Notes: generated by a model from the sequence alone, not told the origin. Shown: positions 1 through 6,784, counted from the stretch's first letter. The stretch: 11,796 nt of DNA from an uncultured Collinsella sp. (GCA_934654605.1 CAKUGH010000052.1:1-11796); one strand, 5' to 3'. Numbers and translations: made by a program.

Positions 1-47
1 GAACCAGCGAAGCCCAGGAACTGCCTTCTGCTCATTTCGTTCTTCAT
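1..47 (-). CDS. N-terminus of a Tat-exported protein (partial)
   Basis: The gene runs leftward off the window edge, so only the first 15 complete codons are visible. It starts at the ATG at 47-45, preceded by the purine-rich AGGGTGG about seven bases upstream. The visible peptide, MKNEMSRRQFLGFAG, contains S-R-R-x-F-L, the classical twin-arginine motif, with hydrophobic residues beginning right after it. The protein is therefore probably exported folded through the Tat pathway, as many cofactor-binding reductases and some lipoproteins are. A second ATG at codon 5 is a possible alternative start and would still leave the motif intact. Nothing of the mature protein is visible, so its function cannot be named. 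It is separated from the neighbouring repressor gene by a terminator and about 170 bases of promoter region. Confidence 0.75.
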   Translation of the reverse strand, partial: MKNEMSRRQFLGFAG

Positions 48-70
48 TACAATCCACCCTTTCACACCGT

Positions 71-89
71 GGCGACATCCTTTGTCGCC
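71..89 (-). promoter_or_regulatory. Leader hairpin upstream of the Tat gene
   Basis: A perfect 7-bp inverted repeat (GGCGACA / TGTCGCC) with a 5-nt loop lies about 23 bases upstream of the Tat-gene start codon. It would fold in the 5' leader of that mRNA. There is no T-tract after it, so it is not a simple terminator. Its role is unknown. Confidence 0.4.
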
Positions 90-128
90 GCCTTCGGAGA
101 TTGGCTTGGGGACTTTGCCCCTTTTGCT

Positions 129-230
129 AACTTGTACAATACGCTTTTTGGCTAGTTGTTTGAACAAGTTTTACTAGAGCGGTATAAAAACCTCGGTGAA
201 CGGTAATTTCAACTTTCCGCTTGACAAGTT
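129..230. promoter_or_regulatory. Three AACTTGT-CAA operator-like motifs
   Basis: Three near-identical short motifs lie upstream of the Tat gene: AACTTGTACAA at 129-139 on the plus strand, AACTTGTTCAA at 160-170 on the minus strand, and AACTTGTCAA at 221-230 on the minus strand. Each contains or overlaps a TTGT/ACAA dyad, and the middle one sits in the palindrome TTGTTTGAACAA (156-167). Repetition in an AT-rich promoter region suggests binding sites for a dimeric regulator, but which one is unknown. Confidence 0.4.
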
Positions 231-249
231 TTGTATAAACAATTATATG
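221..249 (+). promoter_or_regulatory. Sigma-70-like promoter sequence pointing at a terminator
   Basis: TTGACA (221-226) is followed after exactly 17 bases by TATATG (244-249), a good sigma-70-type match on the plus strand. Transcription would start near 256, run straight into the bidirectional terminator at 265-311 and otherwise be antisense to the repressor gene. The -35 box overlaps one of the AACTTGT motifs. A TATAAT on the opposite strand (247-242) could alternatively be a -10 for the leftward Tat gene, but no good -35 was found for it. Confidence 0.35.
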
Positions 250-264
250 TTGTCAGATGCAGAC

Positions 265-311
265 AAAATGCCCGGTCAGGCCGATATATCGTCGACCTGA
301 CCGGGCATTTT
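265..311. terminator. Bidirectional intrinsic terminator
   Basis: A 16-bp inverted repeat (265-280 pairing with 296-311) has a GC-rich core CCCGGTCAGG/CCTGACCGGG flanked by A-runs on the left and T-runs on the right, so either strand gives a stem followed by U residues. The loop is 15 bases. It lies just past the stop codon of the leftward repressor gene and would end that transcript. Confidence 0.85.
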
Positions 312-353
312 CGCTTTGAGGGCATACGTCTCGCCAGACTGCGAGTTTGCCGT

Positions 354-1073
354 CTATCGCTTGGAATTGACGCGGTAGTGGAAGATCTCGGGATGGGTTC
401 GGGCATGCGTGACCTCGAACAGGATGCCATCCGAGGTGTACGACTGGCTCTCCATGACGGCGACGCAGTTGTATTTGCCAAGGTCAAGATAGCTGCAGTC
501 CTCATCGTTGGCGAGCTCGACACTCACCGTACGGCGGCTCGCCATAACTTTGACCCCGCGCTTGTGCTCCAGATAGTCGTAGATGGACTTCTCCGCAATC
601 TCGGGCGTAAGTCCCTTGGCGATCGACTCCAAAAAATAGCCGTGGTCAACCTGGCGCGCGCTGCCGTTAAGGCTACGGACACGCACCACGCGAATGAGCT
701 CCTCGCCCACCTTAAAGCCCAGACGGCGGGAAAGCTGCTCGGTGCAAATCAGATGTTCAAAAGACTTCACATCCGTCGATGCAACGGCATTGTTGCGCTT
801 TGCAAATTCGCCAAACGACTCGACTTCCTCGAGCGCGCCCAGCATATCGGTCTCGCCCTTGAGCCAAATGACGCGCACGCCCTTGCCGTGAATAGGTTGT
901 ACGTACATCTCATCAGCCAGCATGGCAAGTGCTCGACGGACGGTATTGCGAGTACATCCGAACTCCGCGGTCAACTCAGCTTCGGTTGGTAGCATCTCCT
1001 GAAACGCATAGGTCCCATTAATGATGCGCGAGCGTATTTCTCGGTAGATTCCTTCGTATATCGCTTTTGGCAT
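354..1073 (-). CDS. GntR/HutC-family repressor, TreR-like
   Basis: This 239-residue protein has the size and two-domain plan of HutC-subfamily GntR regulators. An N-terminal winged helix-turn-helix (about residues 5-70) contains PTEAELTAEFGCTRNTVRRAL and the wing HGKGVRV; a C-terminal UTRA effector domain (about 80-235) follows. From memory the sequence runs close to the Bacillus trehalose repressor TreR, including a matching SFGEFAKR stretch and the SIYDYLE segment. In that family a sugar phosphate bound by the UTRA domain releases DNA. The ATG at 1073-1071 has AGAGGTGA a few bases upstream. The gene is divergent from the PTS permease and shares a 224-bp region full of dyads, so it very probably controls that permease and itself. 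The true inducer is unknown, because the permease is of the glucose/alpha-glucoside C-B type, not the trehalose B-C type. Confidence 0.9.
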   Translation of the reverse strand: MPKAIYEGIYREIRSRIINGTYAFQEMLPTEAELTAEFGCTRNTVRRALAMLADEMYVQPIHGKGVRVIWLKGETDMLGALEEVESFGEFAKRNNAVASTDVKSFEHLICTEQLSRRLGFKVGEELIRVVRVRSLNGSARQVDHGYFLESIAKGLTPEIAEKSIYDYLEHKRGVKVMASRRTVSVELANDEDCSYLDLGKYNCVAVMESQSYTSDGILFEVTHARTHPEIFHYRVNSKR

Positions 1074-1125
1074 GACTTCACCTCTAATGAATATGTATGG
1101 CTAGGCACGATAGCATTTCTTTGGG

Positions 1126-1174
1126 TTGTTTAAACCGATTATCGGTAAAGCACGGATTATTTACCGTCGACGGT
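1126..1174. promoter_or_regulatory. Cluster of operator-like palindromes between repressor and PTS
   Basis: Several dyads are packed here: GTTTAAAC at 1128-1135, the 13-bp ACCGATTATCGGT at 1134-1146, the perfect 12-bp ACCGTCGACGGT at 1163-1174, and CGGTAAA (1143-1149) inverted as TTTACCG (1160-1166). GATTAT also occurs twice. They are plausible binding sites for the divergently encoded GntR-family protein, lying upstream of both genes. Which of them is bound cannot be decided from sequence. Confidence 0.5.
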
Positions 1175-1234
1175 TCCCCCGAAACCCAAATCGGACCGAA
1201 TCAAAACCGTCAATGCGGCAAGCAGCCAGTCCTC

Positions 1235-1257
1235 TACAATGAGTTCATTGTTTAAAC
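1235..1257 (+). promoter_or_regulatory. Candidate -10 and operator of the PTS gene
   Basis: TACAAT at 1235-1240 is a good -10 box, although the expected -35 position has no clear match. TTGTTTAAAC at 1248-1257 is an exact second copy of the sequence at 1126-1135 and would sit at or just after the transcription start, where a bound repressor could block initiation. The PTS start codon is 40 bases further on. Confidence 0.45.
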
Positions 1258-1297
1258 GTTCTTGCTCGCACAGCATGTTGCATCCGGAAGGCATATT

Positions 1298-3748
1298 ATG
1301 CTGCAGAAAATCCAACGTTTTGGCGGAGCCATGTTCGCGCCCGCCATGTTGTTTTCTATATCAGGCCTCATGGTCGGCATCTCAGCCCTCGCCACGACCG
1401 TGGACATTGTCGGCGACCTCGCCGTATACGGAGCGCCCTGGTATGTTTTCTGGAGCATCATCCAACGCGGATCGTGGACGGTCTTTAAGCGCCTTCCGCT
1501 CTTGTTTGCCATAGCGCTGCCCATCGGCCTTGCCCAAAAGCAGCCGGCGCGTTGCTGTCTCGAGGCGCTCGTGGCATATTTTGCCTACTGCTTCTTTTTA
1601 AGCGAAATCATTAAGTTAAGCGGCGACAACCTGGGGCTCATGTACCCCTCATCCCTGTCCCCCGCCACCGGCATCACCGTCATCGACGGCATCAAGACCC
1701 TCGACACCGGCATCATCGGACCGTTGGCGGTCTCGGCAATCGTCGTCGCCATCCACGATCGCTTCTACGATGCCAAGGTGCCGGACTGGCTTGGCACCTT
1801 CTCCGGTTCATCGTTGGTCTATCTCATCAGCTTTTTCGCCGTGCTCGGCCTTGCCATTTTATCGGCTGTCACGGTGCCCTACGTATACGATATGACCGAC
1901 ACGCTGCGCCACGCGCTTGCAGGTGTCGGTCCCTTTGGCGTGGGCATCTTTGTCTTTTTAGAGCGAGCACTCGAGCCTTTTGGCCTGCACCACCTGCTCT
2001 ACATGCCAATCTACTACGACAACCTGGTCATTAACGAAGGCATCTACGCCACGTGGACCAACTTGCTCCCCATCCTATCCCATAGCACGCGCCCCCTCAA
2101 TGAGCTTGCGCCGTGGGCGGGTTTCACCGCCACCGGCTGGGTCAAGCTCTTTGGCCTTCCCGCCATCGCGGCGGCGTTCTATTCCACCGCAAAGCCCGAA
2201 CGCCGCGCCGGCCTCAAGGTCATCCTTGTTCCCGCCATCATCGCCTCGGTGGTCTGTGGCGTCACCGAGCCGCTCGAGTTTCTTTTTATGTTCACCCACC
2301 CTGGGCTCTTTTTGCTCTACGCCGTCTTATCGTCTTGTCTTGCCATGACCATGAACTTCTTTGGCATCGTCGGCATCTTCTCGGGCGGCCTCATGGAGAT
2401 GGCAGCCTTCAACTTTATCCCGCTCATGCGAACACATGCTGGCGCATACCTTTTGGCGCTCGGTATCGGCCTTGCCTTTAGCCTCATCTATTTTGTTAGC
2501 TTTCGAGCCCTCATCTTGGTCTATGACCTCAAGACGCCGGGCCGCGAGGATCATATCGCCGATCGCACGGCAATCGATTGTTTAACGGGAAGCGGCTTTG
2601 CCAAAGAACAGTCTGCCAAGGACGAGGCGGACAGCCAATCCAATCAAGATCATATCCTCGCTGAGCAGGTAATTCGGCTTCTAGGTGGCGTTGGCAATAT
2701 CGTGGGCGCAACCAACTGCGCCACGCGCCTGCGCGTCGAGGTCGTCGATCCCTCTATCGTCGCGGACAATGCATCGTTTGTCGCAGCCGGTGCCAAGGGC
2801 CTCATCATCACCGGCAAAACCGCCCAGGTGATCATCGGCATCTCCGTTTTGCGCATTAAGGAGCACTTCGATCAGATCATGGGGCTCGAGCCGGGCTTTG
2901 CCCCCGAAGCGCCCCATCCCGTGCCCGGCGACACTCTTCAAAAGCCGGCAAAGATCTGCTTCTTTGATATCGACGGAACGCTTGCCTGGCAAGACCCCCG
3001 CGTGGCCCAGGAGCTCCCCGAGGACGAACGGGACCTCTCGCCCTACCCCAACGAAGCGGTCTCGCAGGCCATCCGCGATTTTGTCGCCAACAGCAACATG
3101 GCGTTCATCTGCACGGGGCGCACACTCAGCTGCATCCATCCCAAGCTACTTGAGCTGCCGTGGACGGGTATCATCTGTCTTGCAGGAGGCTATGTCGAAC
3201 TTGAGGGACGCGTGATTCGCGATTTGGCGATGACGCCCGGCATGTTGCAGCGCCTCGCCCCCTATCTTGAGCAGTCGGGTGAAGTGATTCGATTTGAGGG
3301 ACTCAATGGCGTCGTGCGCATGAGCGCCGATGCACCCGATGCCCCCGGATACGCCCGCACCGTAGGCGATGCGGTTACGCAACTGCAGCATTACGGCGCG
3401 TACAAGATCTTGATGTCCACGGCGCTTGCCAACCGCATCGCTCGGGATTCAGAGCTTGAGCCGCTATTCTGCTTTAATGAGCTCGAGCTCGAGGTAACCG
3501 AGATTTCGCCTCGCGAATGCACCAAACGCGAGGGCGTCCAGTCTGTGCTCGATGCTCTCGACCCCAACCATGGGACGGTGTATGGCATCGGCGACGCCAG
3601 CAATGACGTCTCGCTGATGAACGCCGTCGATGTCGGTATCGCCATGGGCAACGCGCCGGACTTCCTTAAGAAAAAGGCCGACTATGTAACCGACAGCATC
3701 GACCACGATGGAGTCGTCACCGCGCTCAAGCACTTTGGGCTTATCTAG
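1298..3748 (+). CDS. PTS permease EIIC-EIIB fused to a HAD-IIB phosphatase
   Basis: This 816-residue membrane protein imports and phosphorylates a sugar. The start is the ATG at 1298, with GGAAGG six bases upstream; an in-frame TTG at 1262 lacks such a site. Residues 1 to about 415 form a polytopic EIIC domain of the glucose/alpha-glucoside superfamily, with the signature GVTEPLEF at 321-328. About 443-528 is EIIB with phospho-acceptor Cys474 in NCATRLR. After a Pro-rich linker (about 530-552) comes a complete Cof-type HAD hydrolase: DIDGT at 557-561, TGR motif II, Lys743, and GDASND at 765-770, all key residues intact. C-then-B order resembles MalX or PtsG; the HAD domain sits where some permeases carry EIIA, so EIIA must act in trans. 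No sugar-phosphate hydrolase gene is adjacent. The substrate is unknown; an alpha-glucoside or glucose is most likely. Confidence 0.9.
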   Translation: MLQKIQRFGGAMFAPAMLFSISGLMVGISALATTVDIVGDLAVYGAPWYVFWSIIQRGSWTVFKRLPLLFAIALPIGLAQKQPARCCLEALVAYFAYCFFLSEIIKLSGDNLGLMYPSSLSPATGITVIDGIKTLDTGIIGPLAVSAIVVAIHDRFYDAKVPDWLGTFSGSSLVYLISFFAVLGLAILSAVTVPYVYDMTDTLRHALAGVGPFGVGIFVFLERALEPFGLHHLLYMPIYYDNLVINEGIYATWTNLLPILSHSTRPLNELAPWAGFTATGWVKLFGLPAIAAAFYSTAKPERRAGLKVILVPAIIASVVCGVTEPLEFLFMFTHPGLFLLYAVLSSCLAMTMNFFGIVGIFSGGLMEMAAFNFIPLMRTHAGAYLLALGIGLAFSLIYFVSFRALILVYDLKTPGREDHIADRTAIDCLTGSGFAKEQSAKDEADSQSNQDHILAEQVIRLLGGVGNIVGATNCATRLRVEVVDPSIVADNASFVAAGAKGLIITGKTAQVIIGISVLRIKEHFDQIMGLEPGFAPEAPHPVPGDTLQKPAKICFFDIDGTLAWQDPRVAQELPEDERDLSPYPNEAVSQAIRDFVANSNMAFICTGRTLSCIHPKLLELPWTGIICLAGGYVELEGRVIRDLAMTPGMLQRLAPYLEQSGEVIRFEGLNGVVRMSADAPDAPGYARTVGDAVTQLQHYGAYKILMSTALANRIARDSELEPLFCFNELELEVTEISPRECTKREGVQSVLDALDPNHGTVYGIGDASNDVSLMNAVDVGIAMGNAPDFLKKKADYVTDSIDHDGVVTALKHFGLI

Positions 3749-3822
3749 CCGAGCCCCTTAACTGTATTTGAGGGCGGCGCGACCCAATCGGCTTCGACCG
3801 CCGCGCGCGACGCCCCAATGTG

Positions 3823-3845
3823 GCAATATGTTGTCTGCATATTGC
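3823..3845. repeat. 8-bp inverted repeat before the prenyl synthase gene
   Basis: GCAATATG (3823-3830) and CATATTGC (3838-3845) form a perfect inverted repeat around a 7-nt loop, ending 22 bases before the chosen start codon. It could be an operator or a leader hairpin. The rest of the PTS-synthase gap (3749-3822) holds only a loose GC-rich stem (GCGGCG/CGCCGC) without a T-tract, so no convincing terminator follows the PTS gene. Confidence 0.4.
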
Positions 3846-3867
3846 ACCAATGCAACCTTCAGAAAGA

Positions 3868-4893
3868 ATGCGAGAACCCGTGTCCAGTCCGTTTACCAGC
3901 TTTCTAGCCCAGCACTTTGACCAGATCAACGACTATCTGGCCACGTTCTTTGACGGACAGGCGACCTCTGCTGATATCGAGCGCTACCTGTACGCGCCGC
4001 TCTCGGCGTTTACGGCCAACGCCGGCAAGCGCCACCGCCCGCTCATCTGCATGCTCGCCGCCACCGCTGTGGGCGGCAGCTTTGAAAGCGCCCGCAGCGC
4101 CGCAGCTGCCATCGAGCATTTCCAGTCGGGTGCACTCATCCACGATGACATCGCCGACAACGGGCAGCTGCGCCGCGGCAAGCCTTGCATGCATCTTACC
4201 GAGGGCACGGGACTCGCCATCAACTGCGGCGACCTGGCACTCACCATGGTCACCAAGACGGTTCTCGACGATCCCACGCTTGAGCCTAACGTAAAGTTGC
4301 GCGTACTCCACGAGCTCACCGAGATGATCGTCCGCACTATCGAGGGCCAAGCGCTCGACTTGGGCTGGGTCCGCGACGGGCGCTTCGACATCTCCGTCGA
4401 CGATTACCTGGACATGGCAACGCACAAGACCGCGTATTACAGCGGAGCCACGCCGCTCGCTGCCGGAGCCATCATAGGCGGCGGCAGCGAGCAGCAAGTC
4501 GAGGCGCTGCGTGCCTTTGGCCTGCACACCGGCCTTGCCTTCCAAATTCAGGACGACTTGCTCAACCTTGTTGGCACCAAGGAGGCCGCCAACAAGGACT
4601 TCCGCACCGACATCACCGAGGGCAAGCGCACGCTCGTTGCCGTGCACGCCCTATCCGATGAACGCCATCACGACGAGGTCGAGGCAATCCTCTCCTCGGG
4701 CACCGAGGATCCCGCTCAGCTTACGCGCGCCGTGGAGATCTTCCAGGAGACCGGCTCTATCGATTACGCCCACGCCTACGCGCTGGACCTGACCACCAAG
4801 GCCAAGGCCGCCATCGAGGGCGTTTCGCTCGACCCACACGCGCGCGAACTGTTCCTCTCCATGGCAGATTTCTTTGTGGAGCGACTCAACTAG
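3868..4893 (+). CDS. Trans-isoprenyl diphosphate synthase
   Basis: The 341-residue enzyme condenses isopentenyl diphosphate with an allylic diphosphate in the cytoplasm, giving a linear prenyl diphosphate for quinone or lipid-carrier synthesis. All family hallmarks are visible: GKRHRP at 53-58, the first Asp-rich motif DDIAD at 93-97 followed by RRG, and the second motif at 229-233, here DDLLN instead of DDxxD. A later EGKRTL supplies the conserved lysine. The residues four and five before the first motif are Ala and Gly, not aromatic, which in this family usually goes with products longer than C15; this is an inference. The start is uncertain: ATG 3868 follows AGAAAGA closely, GTG 3880 and GTG 3820 are in frame, and none has a strong ribosome site. 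The C-terminus is complete. Confidence 0.88.
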   Translation: MREPVSSPFTSFLAQHFDQINDYLATFFDGQATSADIERYLYAPLSAFTANAGKRHRPLICMLAATAVGGSFESARSAAAAIEHFQSGALIHDDIADNGQLRRGKPCMHLTEGTGLAINCGDLALTMVTKTVLDDPTLEPNVKLRVLHELTEMIVRTIEGQALDLGWVRDGRFDISVDDYLDMATHKTAYYSGATPLAAGAIIGGGSEQQVEALRAFGLHTGLAFQIQDDLLNLVGTKEAANKDFRTDITEGKRTLVAVHALSDERHHDEVEAILSSGTEDPAQLTRAVEIFQETGSIDYAHAYALDLTTKAKAAIEGVSLDPHARELFLSMADFFVERLN

Positions 4894-4969
4894 CGGGGGC
4901 TATAAAACCTGTCGGCAGCGCATCTGGGTACAACTTGCTACACTGTTGAGTGTATGTTTATGCATCCCT

Positions 4970-4999
4970 TTGCGTTGTCTATCCGACAGACGCTTAAAT
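4970..4999 (+). promoter_or_regulatory. Possible promoter of the CwlM-like gene
   Basis: TTGCGT (4970-4975) and TTAAAT (4994-4999) are spaced by 18 bases, a moderate sigma-70-type match, and lie 33 bases before the start codon. The spacer contains GTCT/AGAC dyad arms. The 138-bp gap from the prenyl synthase argues for independent transcription. Confidence 0.35.
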
Positions 5000-5031
5000 A
5001 GTACGAATGGTACGCCGAAAGGGGTTCGTTC

Positions 5032-5937
5032 ATGGAACCTATTACAACGGGCATGCAGGGAGCAGCCGTCGAGGACGTGCAGTCCCGTCTCCTGCAGCTC
5101 GGCTACACTATCGATGCCGCCGAGGTCGCCGACAAGCACTTTGGTGCTACCACCGAGCAGGCCGTTAGCACCTTTAGGCTCGACAGCGGTCTTGCCGTCG
5201 GTCACGCCGTTGACATCCCCTGCTGGAGTGCCCTGGTCGACGCCTCGTATAAGCTGGGCGACCGTACCCTCTATCTGCGCATGCCCAATTTCCATGGCGC
5301 CGACGTACAAGCCCTGCAGAAGGCGCTCAACGTTTTGGGCTTTGCCTGCGGCGAGGACGACGGTTACTTTGGCCCGCACACCGAGGCGGCCCTGCAGCAG
5401 TTCCAGGAAAACGTTGGCTTGTTTGCCGACGGCATGGCCTTCCAGGATACGTATGCCTATATCAACCGCCTGCACCACGTGTGGGAGGGCAAGCCTTCGG
5501 TGACCGAGGCAGAGTCGCGTATCGGTTTTGCCCGCGCGGCCAACGTGCTCGAGCGTTTCCTGATTGCCGTCATCGGCGAGGACCCCATTGCGCGCAGTGT
5601 AGCATCGCGCATGTGGAATATCGCCACGGCGACGACCGACAGCAGCGGCATGATGCTTTGCGATTCCGAGATTCCGACCGATGTCGACCTGGTGCTCGAG
5701 ATTGCAAGCGACGAGCTGCCCGCCGACGCCGCGCCGCGCGCCACGATCGCCCTCGCCGAGTGCCACAACCTGGCCCAGCGCATCCGCACCGCCAATGTCG
5801 CCGCGCAGCAAAAACCGGCACGCATCCGCATTGAACTCACTGGCATGACGCGCTACAACGGTACCTTCACGGCAAGCGACGCCCAAACGCTCGCCGTCCG
5901 CCTACTCGATGGCGTTTGCGATGCCCTCGCAGATTAG
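5032..5937 (+). CDS. CwlM-like protein with two peptidoglycan-binding repeats
   Basis: The 301-residue protein starts at an ATG preceded by AAAGGGG at good spacing. It has no signal peptide or membrane segment, so it should stay in the cytoplasm. Residues about 5-65 and 83-146 are two PG_binding_1 repeats (LQALG-type helices, DGYFGPHTEAALQQFQ). Order and linker wording (ASYKLGDRTLY) resemble the N-terminal half of mycobacterial CwlM from memory. The remainder (about 155-301) looks like a shortened amidase_3 domain: the end, IELTGMTRYNGTF plus a helix, fits the last strand and helix of that fold, but the DPGHGG-type strand with the first zinc-binding His is missing. Mycobacterial CwlM is a non-enzymatic cytoplasmic activator of peptidoglycan precursor synthesis, so a regulatory role is plausible here. 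A defective hydrolase is the alternative. Confidence 0.72.
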   Translation: MEPITTGMQGAAVEDVQSRLLQLGYTIDAAEVADKHFGATTEQAVSTFRLDSGLAVGHAVDIPCWSALVDASYKLGDRTLYLRMPNFHGADVQALQKALNVLGFACGEDDGYFGPHTEAALQQFQENVGLFADGMAFQDTYAYINRLHHVWEGKPSVTEAESRIGFARAANVLERFLIAVIGEDPIARSVASRMWNIATATTDSSGMMLCDSEIPTDVDLVLEIASDELPADAAPRATIALAECHNLAQRIRTANVAAQQKPARIRIELTGMTRYNGTFTASDAQTLAVRLLDGVCDALAD

Positions 5938-5974
5938 GTAAACTAGACGAGTTGCTTTTGTGCAACACCCATAC

Positions 5975-6049
5975 TGGGACGTAGTTCAACGGTAGAACTC
6001 CGGTTTTTGGTGCCGGCTGTTGGGGGTTCGAATCCCTCCGTCCCAGCCA
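5975..6049 (+). tRNA. tRNA-Gln (anticodon UUG)
   Basis: A full cloverleaf can be drawn: acceptor TGGGACG (5975-5981) pairs with CGTCCCA (6039-6045); D-stem GTTC/GAAC; anticodon stem CCGGT/GCCGG around a 7-nt loop with TTG at 6007-6009; T-arm with TTCGAAT. The discriminator base is G6046 and CCA (6047-6049) is encoded. UUG reads CAA, the glutamine codon. It follows the CwlM-like gene by 37 bases and is followed at once by a terminator, so it ends that transcription unit or forms its own. Confidence 0.95.
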
Positions 6050-6056
6050 AAGAAAC

Positions 6057-6092
6057 AAAGCGCCCTGAGCCCATAGCGGCCCAGGGCGCTTT
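6057..6092 (+). terminator. Intrinsic terminator after tRNA-Gln
   Basis: AAAGCGCCCTG (6057-6067) pairs perfectly with CAGGGCGCTTT (6082-6092), a GC-rich 11-bp stem with a 14-nt loop ending in TTTCTTGT. It begins eight bases after the encoded CCA and can also work on the other strand. Confidence 0.85.
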
Positions 6093-6104
6093 CTTGTGGG
6101 CAAG

Positions 6105-6231
6105 CGGAGGGATTCGAACCCGCAAGGGTGCGGAGCTGAGGAAACGCGAAGCGTTTTCCAGCGCAGCACGCAAGGAGCGAAGCGACGCAGCGGCACGCGG
6201 CCGCCGAAAAGGCGGACGCAGAATCCCTCCG
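6105..6231. repeat. Hairpin-rich element bounded by tRNA T-arm-like inverted repeats
   Basis: CGGAGGGATTC (6105-6115) and its exact reverse complement GAATCCCTCCG (6221-6231) bound a 127-bp GC-rich block. Both ends match the T-arm and 3' end of the tRNA-Gln just upstream: GAATCCCTCCGTC is identical at 6030-6042 and 6221-6233, and AGCCAAAG recurs shortly after each. Inside are compact hairpins, such as GGAAACGC/GCGTTTTCC around GAA (6140-6159) and CCGCC/GGCGG around GAAAA (6201-6215). It cannot fold as an intact tRNA. It may be a REP-like intergenic repeat or an attachment-site remnant. Confidence 0.55.
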
Positions 6232-6518
6232 TCTCACATCAGCCAAAGTAGATTTTTGGGACATGCCTAGAAATCTACCTATCAGCCCAGCTCCGCATGG
6301 CAAAGGAATAGCCCCTTTGTCACATTCGGTATCGTTCTCAAATCGCCATCAGCATTTTTCGAGTTATGCGGTCACGCTGCCGACCCACCACGCAATGCCA
6401 CCGAAATAGCTTGATCGCTCTTGTCATAATCTGAGCGTATTCAAGCCTTCTTGAACAGAAGCTTCACAGAGTCAAACGCAGCAAAGGAATCAGCTGTCCT
6501 CGAAACGGCATCTTCGGG

Positions 6519-6561
6519 CTGCAAAAGGCCCCAGAATACCGCCTAACTCGATTTTTGCAGG
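6519..6561. repeat. 8-bp inverted repeat, CTGCAAAA/TTTTGCAG
   Basis: CTGCAAAA (6519-6526) and TTTTGCAG (6554-6561) flank 27 bases within the possible mobile element. It is a candidate hairpin or a nested repeat end; no gene lies on either side. Confidence 0.35.
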
Positions 6562-6626
6562 TGAGAAGGAAATGCAACCGATTCATACGCCTAAATCGGC
6601 ATCCCCCATGCGACATTAGATTCCAG

Positions 6627-6654
6627 GAGGTCATTTCCATGCAGAAATGACCTC
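6627..6654. repeat. Perfect 11-bp hairpin
   Basis: GAGGTCATTTC (6627-6637) pairs perfectly with GAAATGACCTC (6644-6654) around the 6-nt loop CATGCA. Neither strand has a T-tract directly after it, so it is not a typical terminator. Confidence 0.5.
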
Positions 6655-6726
6655 AATAACGCCATGTCTCGTTCCAATCTGGGCCTCTTTGAGCAAGCAG
6701 AGGAATTCGAATCAGCCAGACAACAC

Positions 6727-6784
6727 AACTTCTCGTCCTGCACGAGAAGTTTCAGCCATAACTTCTCGTCCTGCACGAGAAGTT
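6727..6784. repeat. Two tandem identical palindromes
   Basis: Two identical 25-bp units, 6727-6751 and 6760-6784, repeat with a 33-bp period. Each is a hairpin with the 10-bp stem AACTTCTCGT/ACGAGAAGTT and loop CCTGC; eight bases separate them. Only two units exist, and there are no spacers or cas genes, so this is not a CRISPR array. It may be a REP-type doublet or a pair of protein-binding sites. Confidence 0.6.

Noticed and set aside
231..992. Plus-strand frame of 253 codons opposite the repressor
   Set aside because: Antisense to a clear GntR-family gene and starting inside a promoter and terminator region; no family resemblance.
4900..5886. Minus-strand frame of 328 codons opposite the CwlM-like gene
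   Set aside because: Shadow of the coding strand; the plus-strand protein has PG-binding motifs and a good ribosome site, this one has neither.
5867..6303. Minus-strand frames across tRNA-Gln encoding peptides such as GGIRTPNSRHQKPEFYR
   Set aside because: These are the familiar artefact translations of the antisense of a tRNA gene, not proteins.
6727..6784. CRISPR array
   Set aside because: Only two palindromic units with an 8-bp gap and no cas genes in the window.
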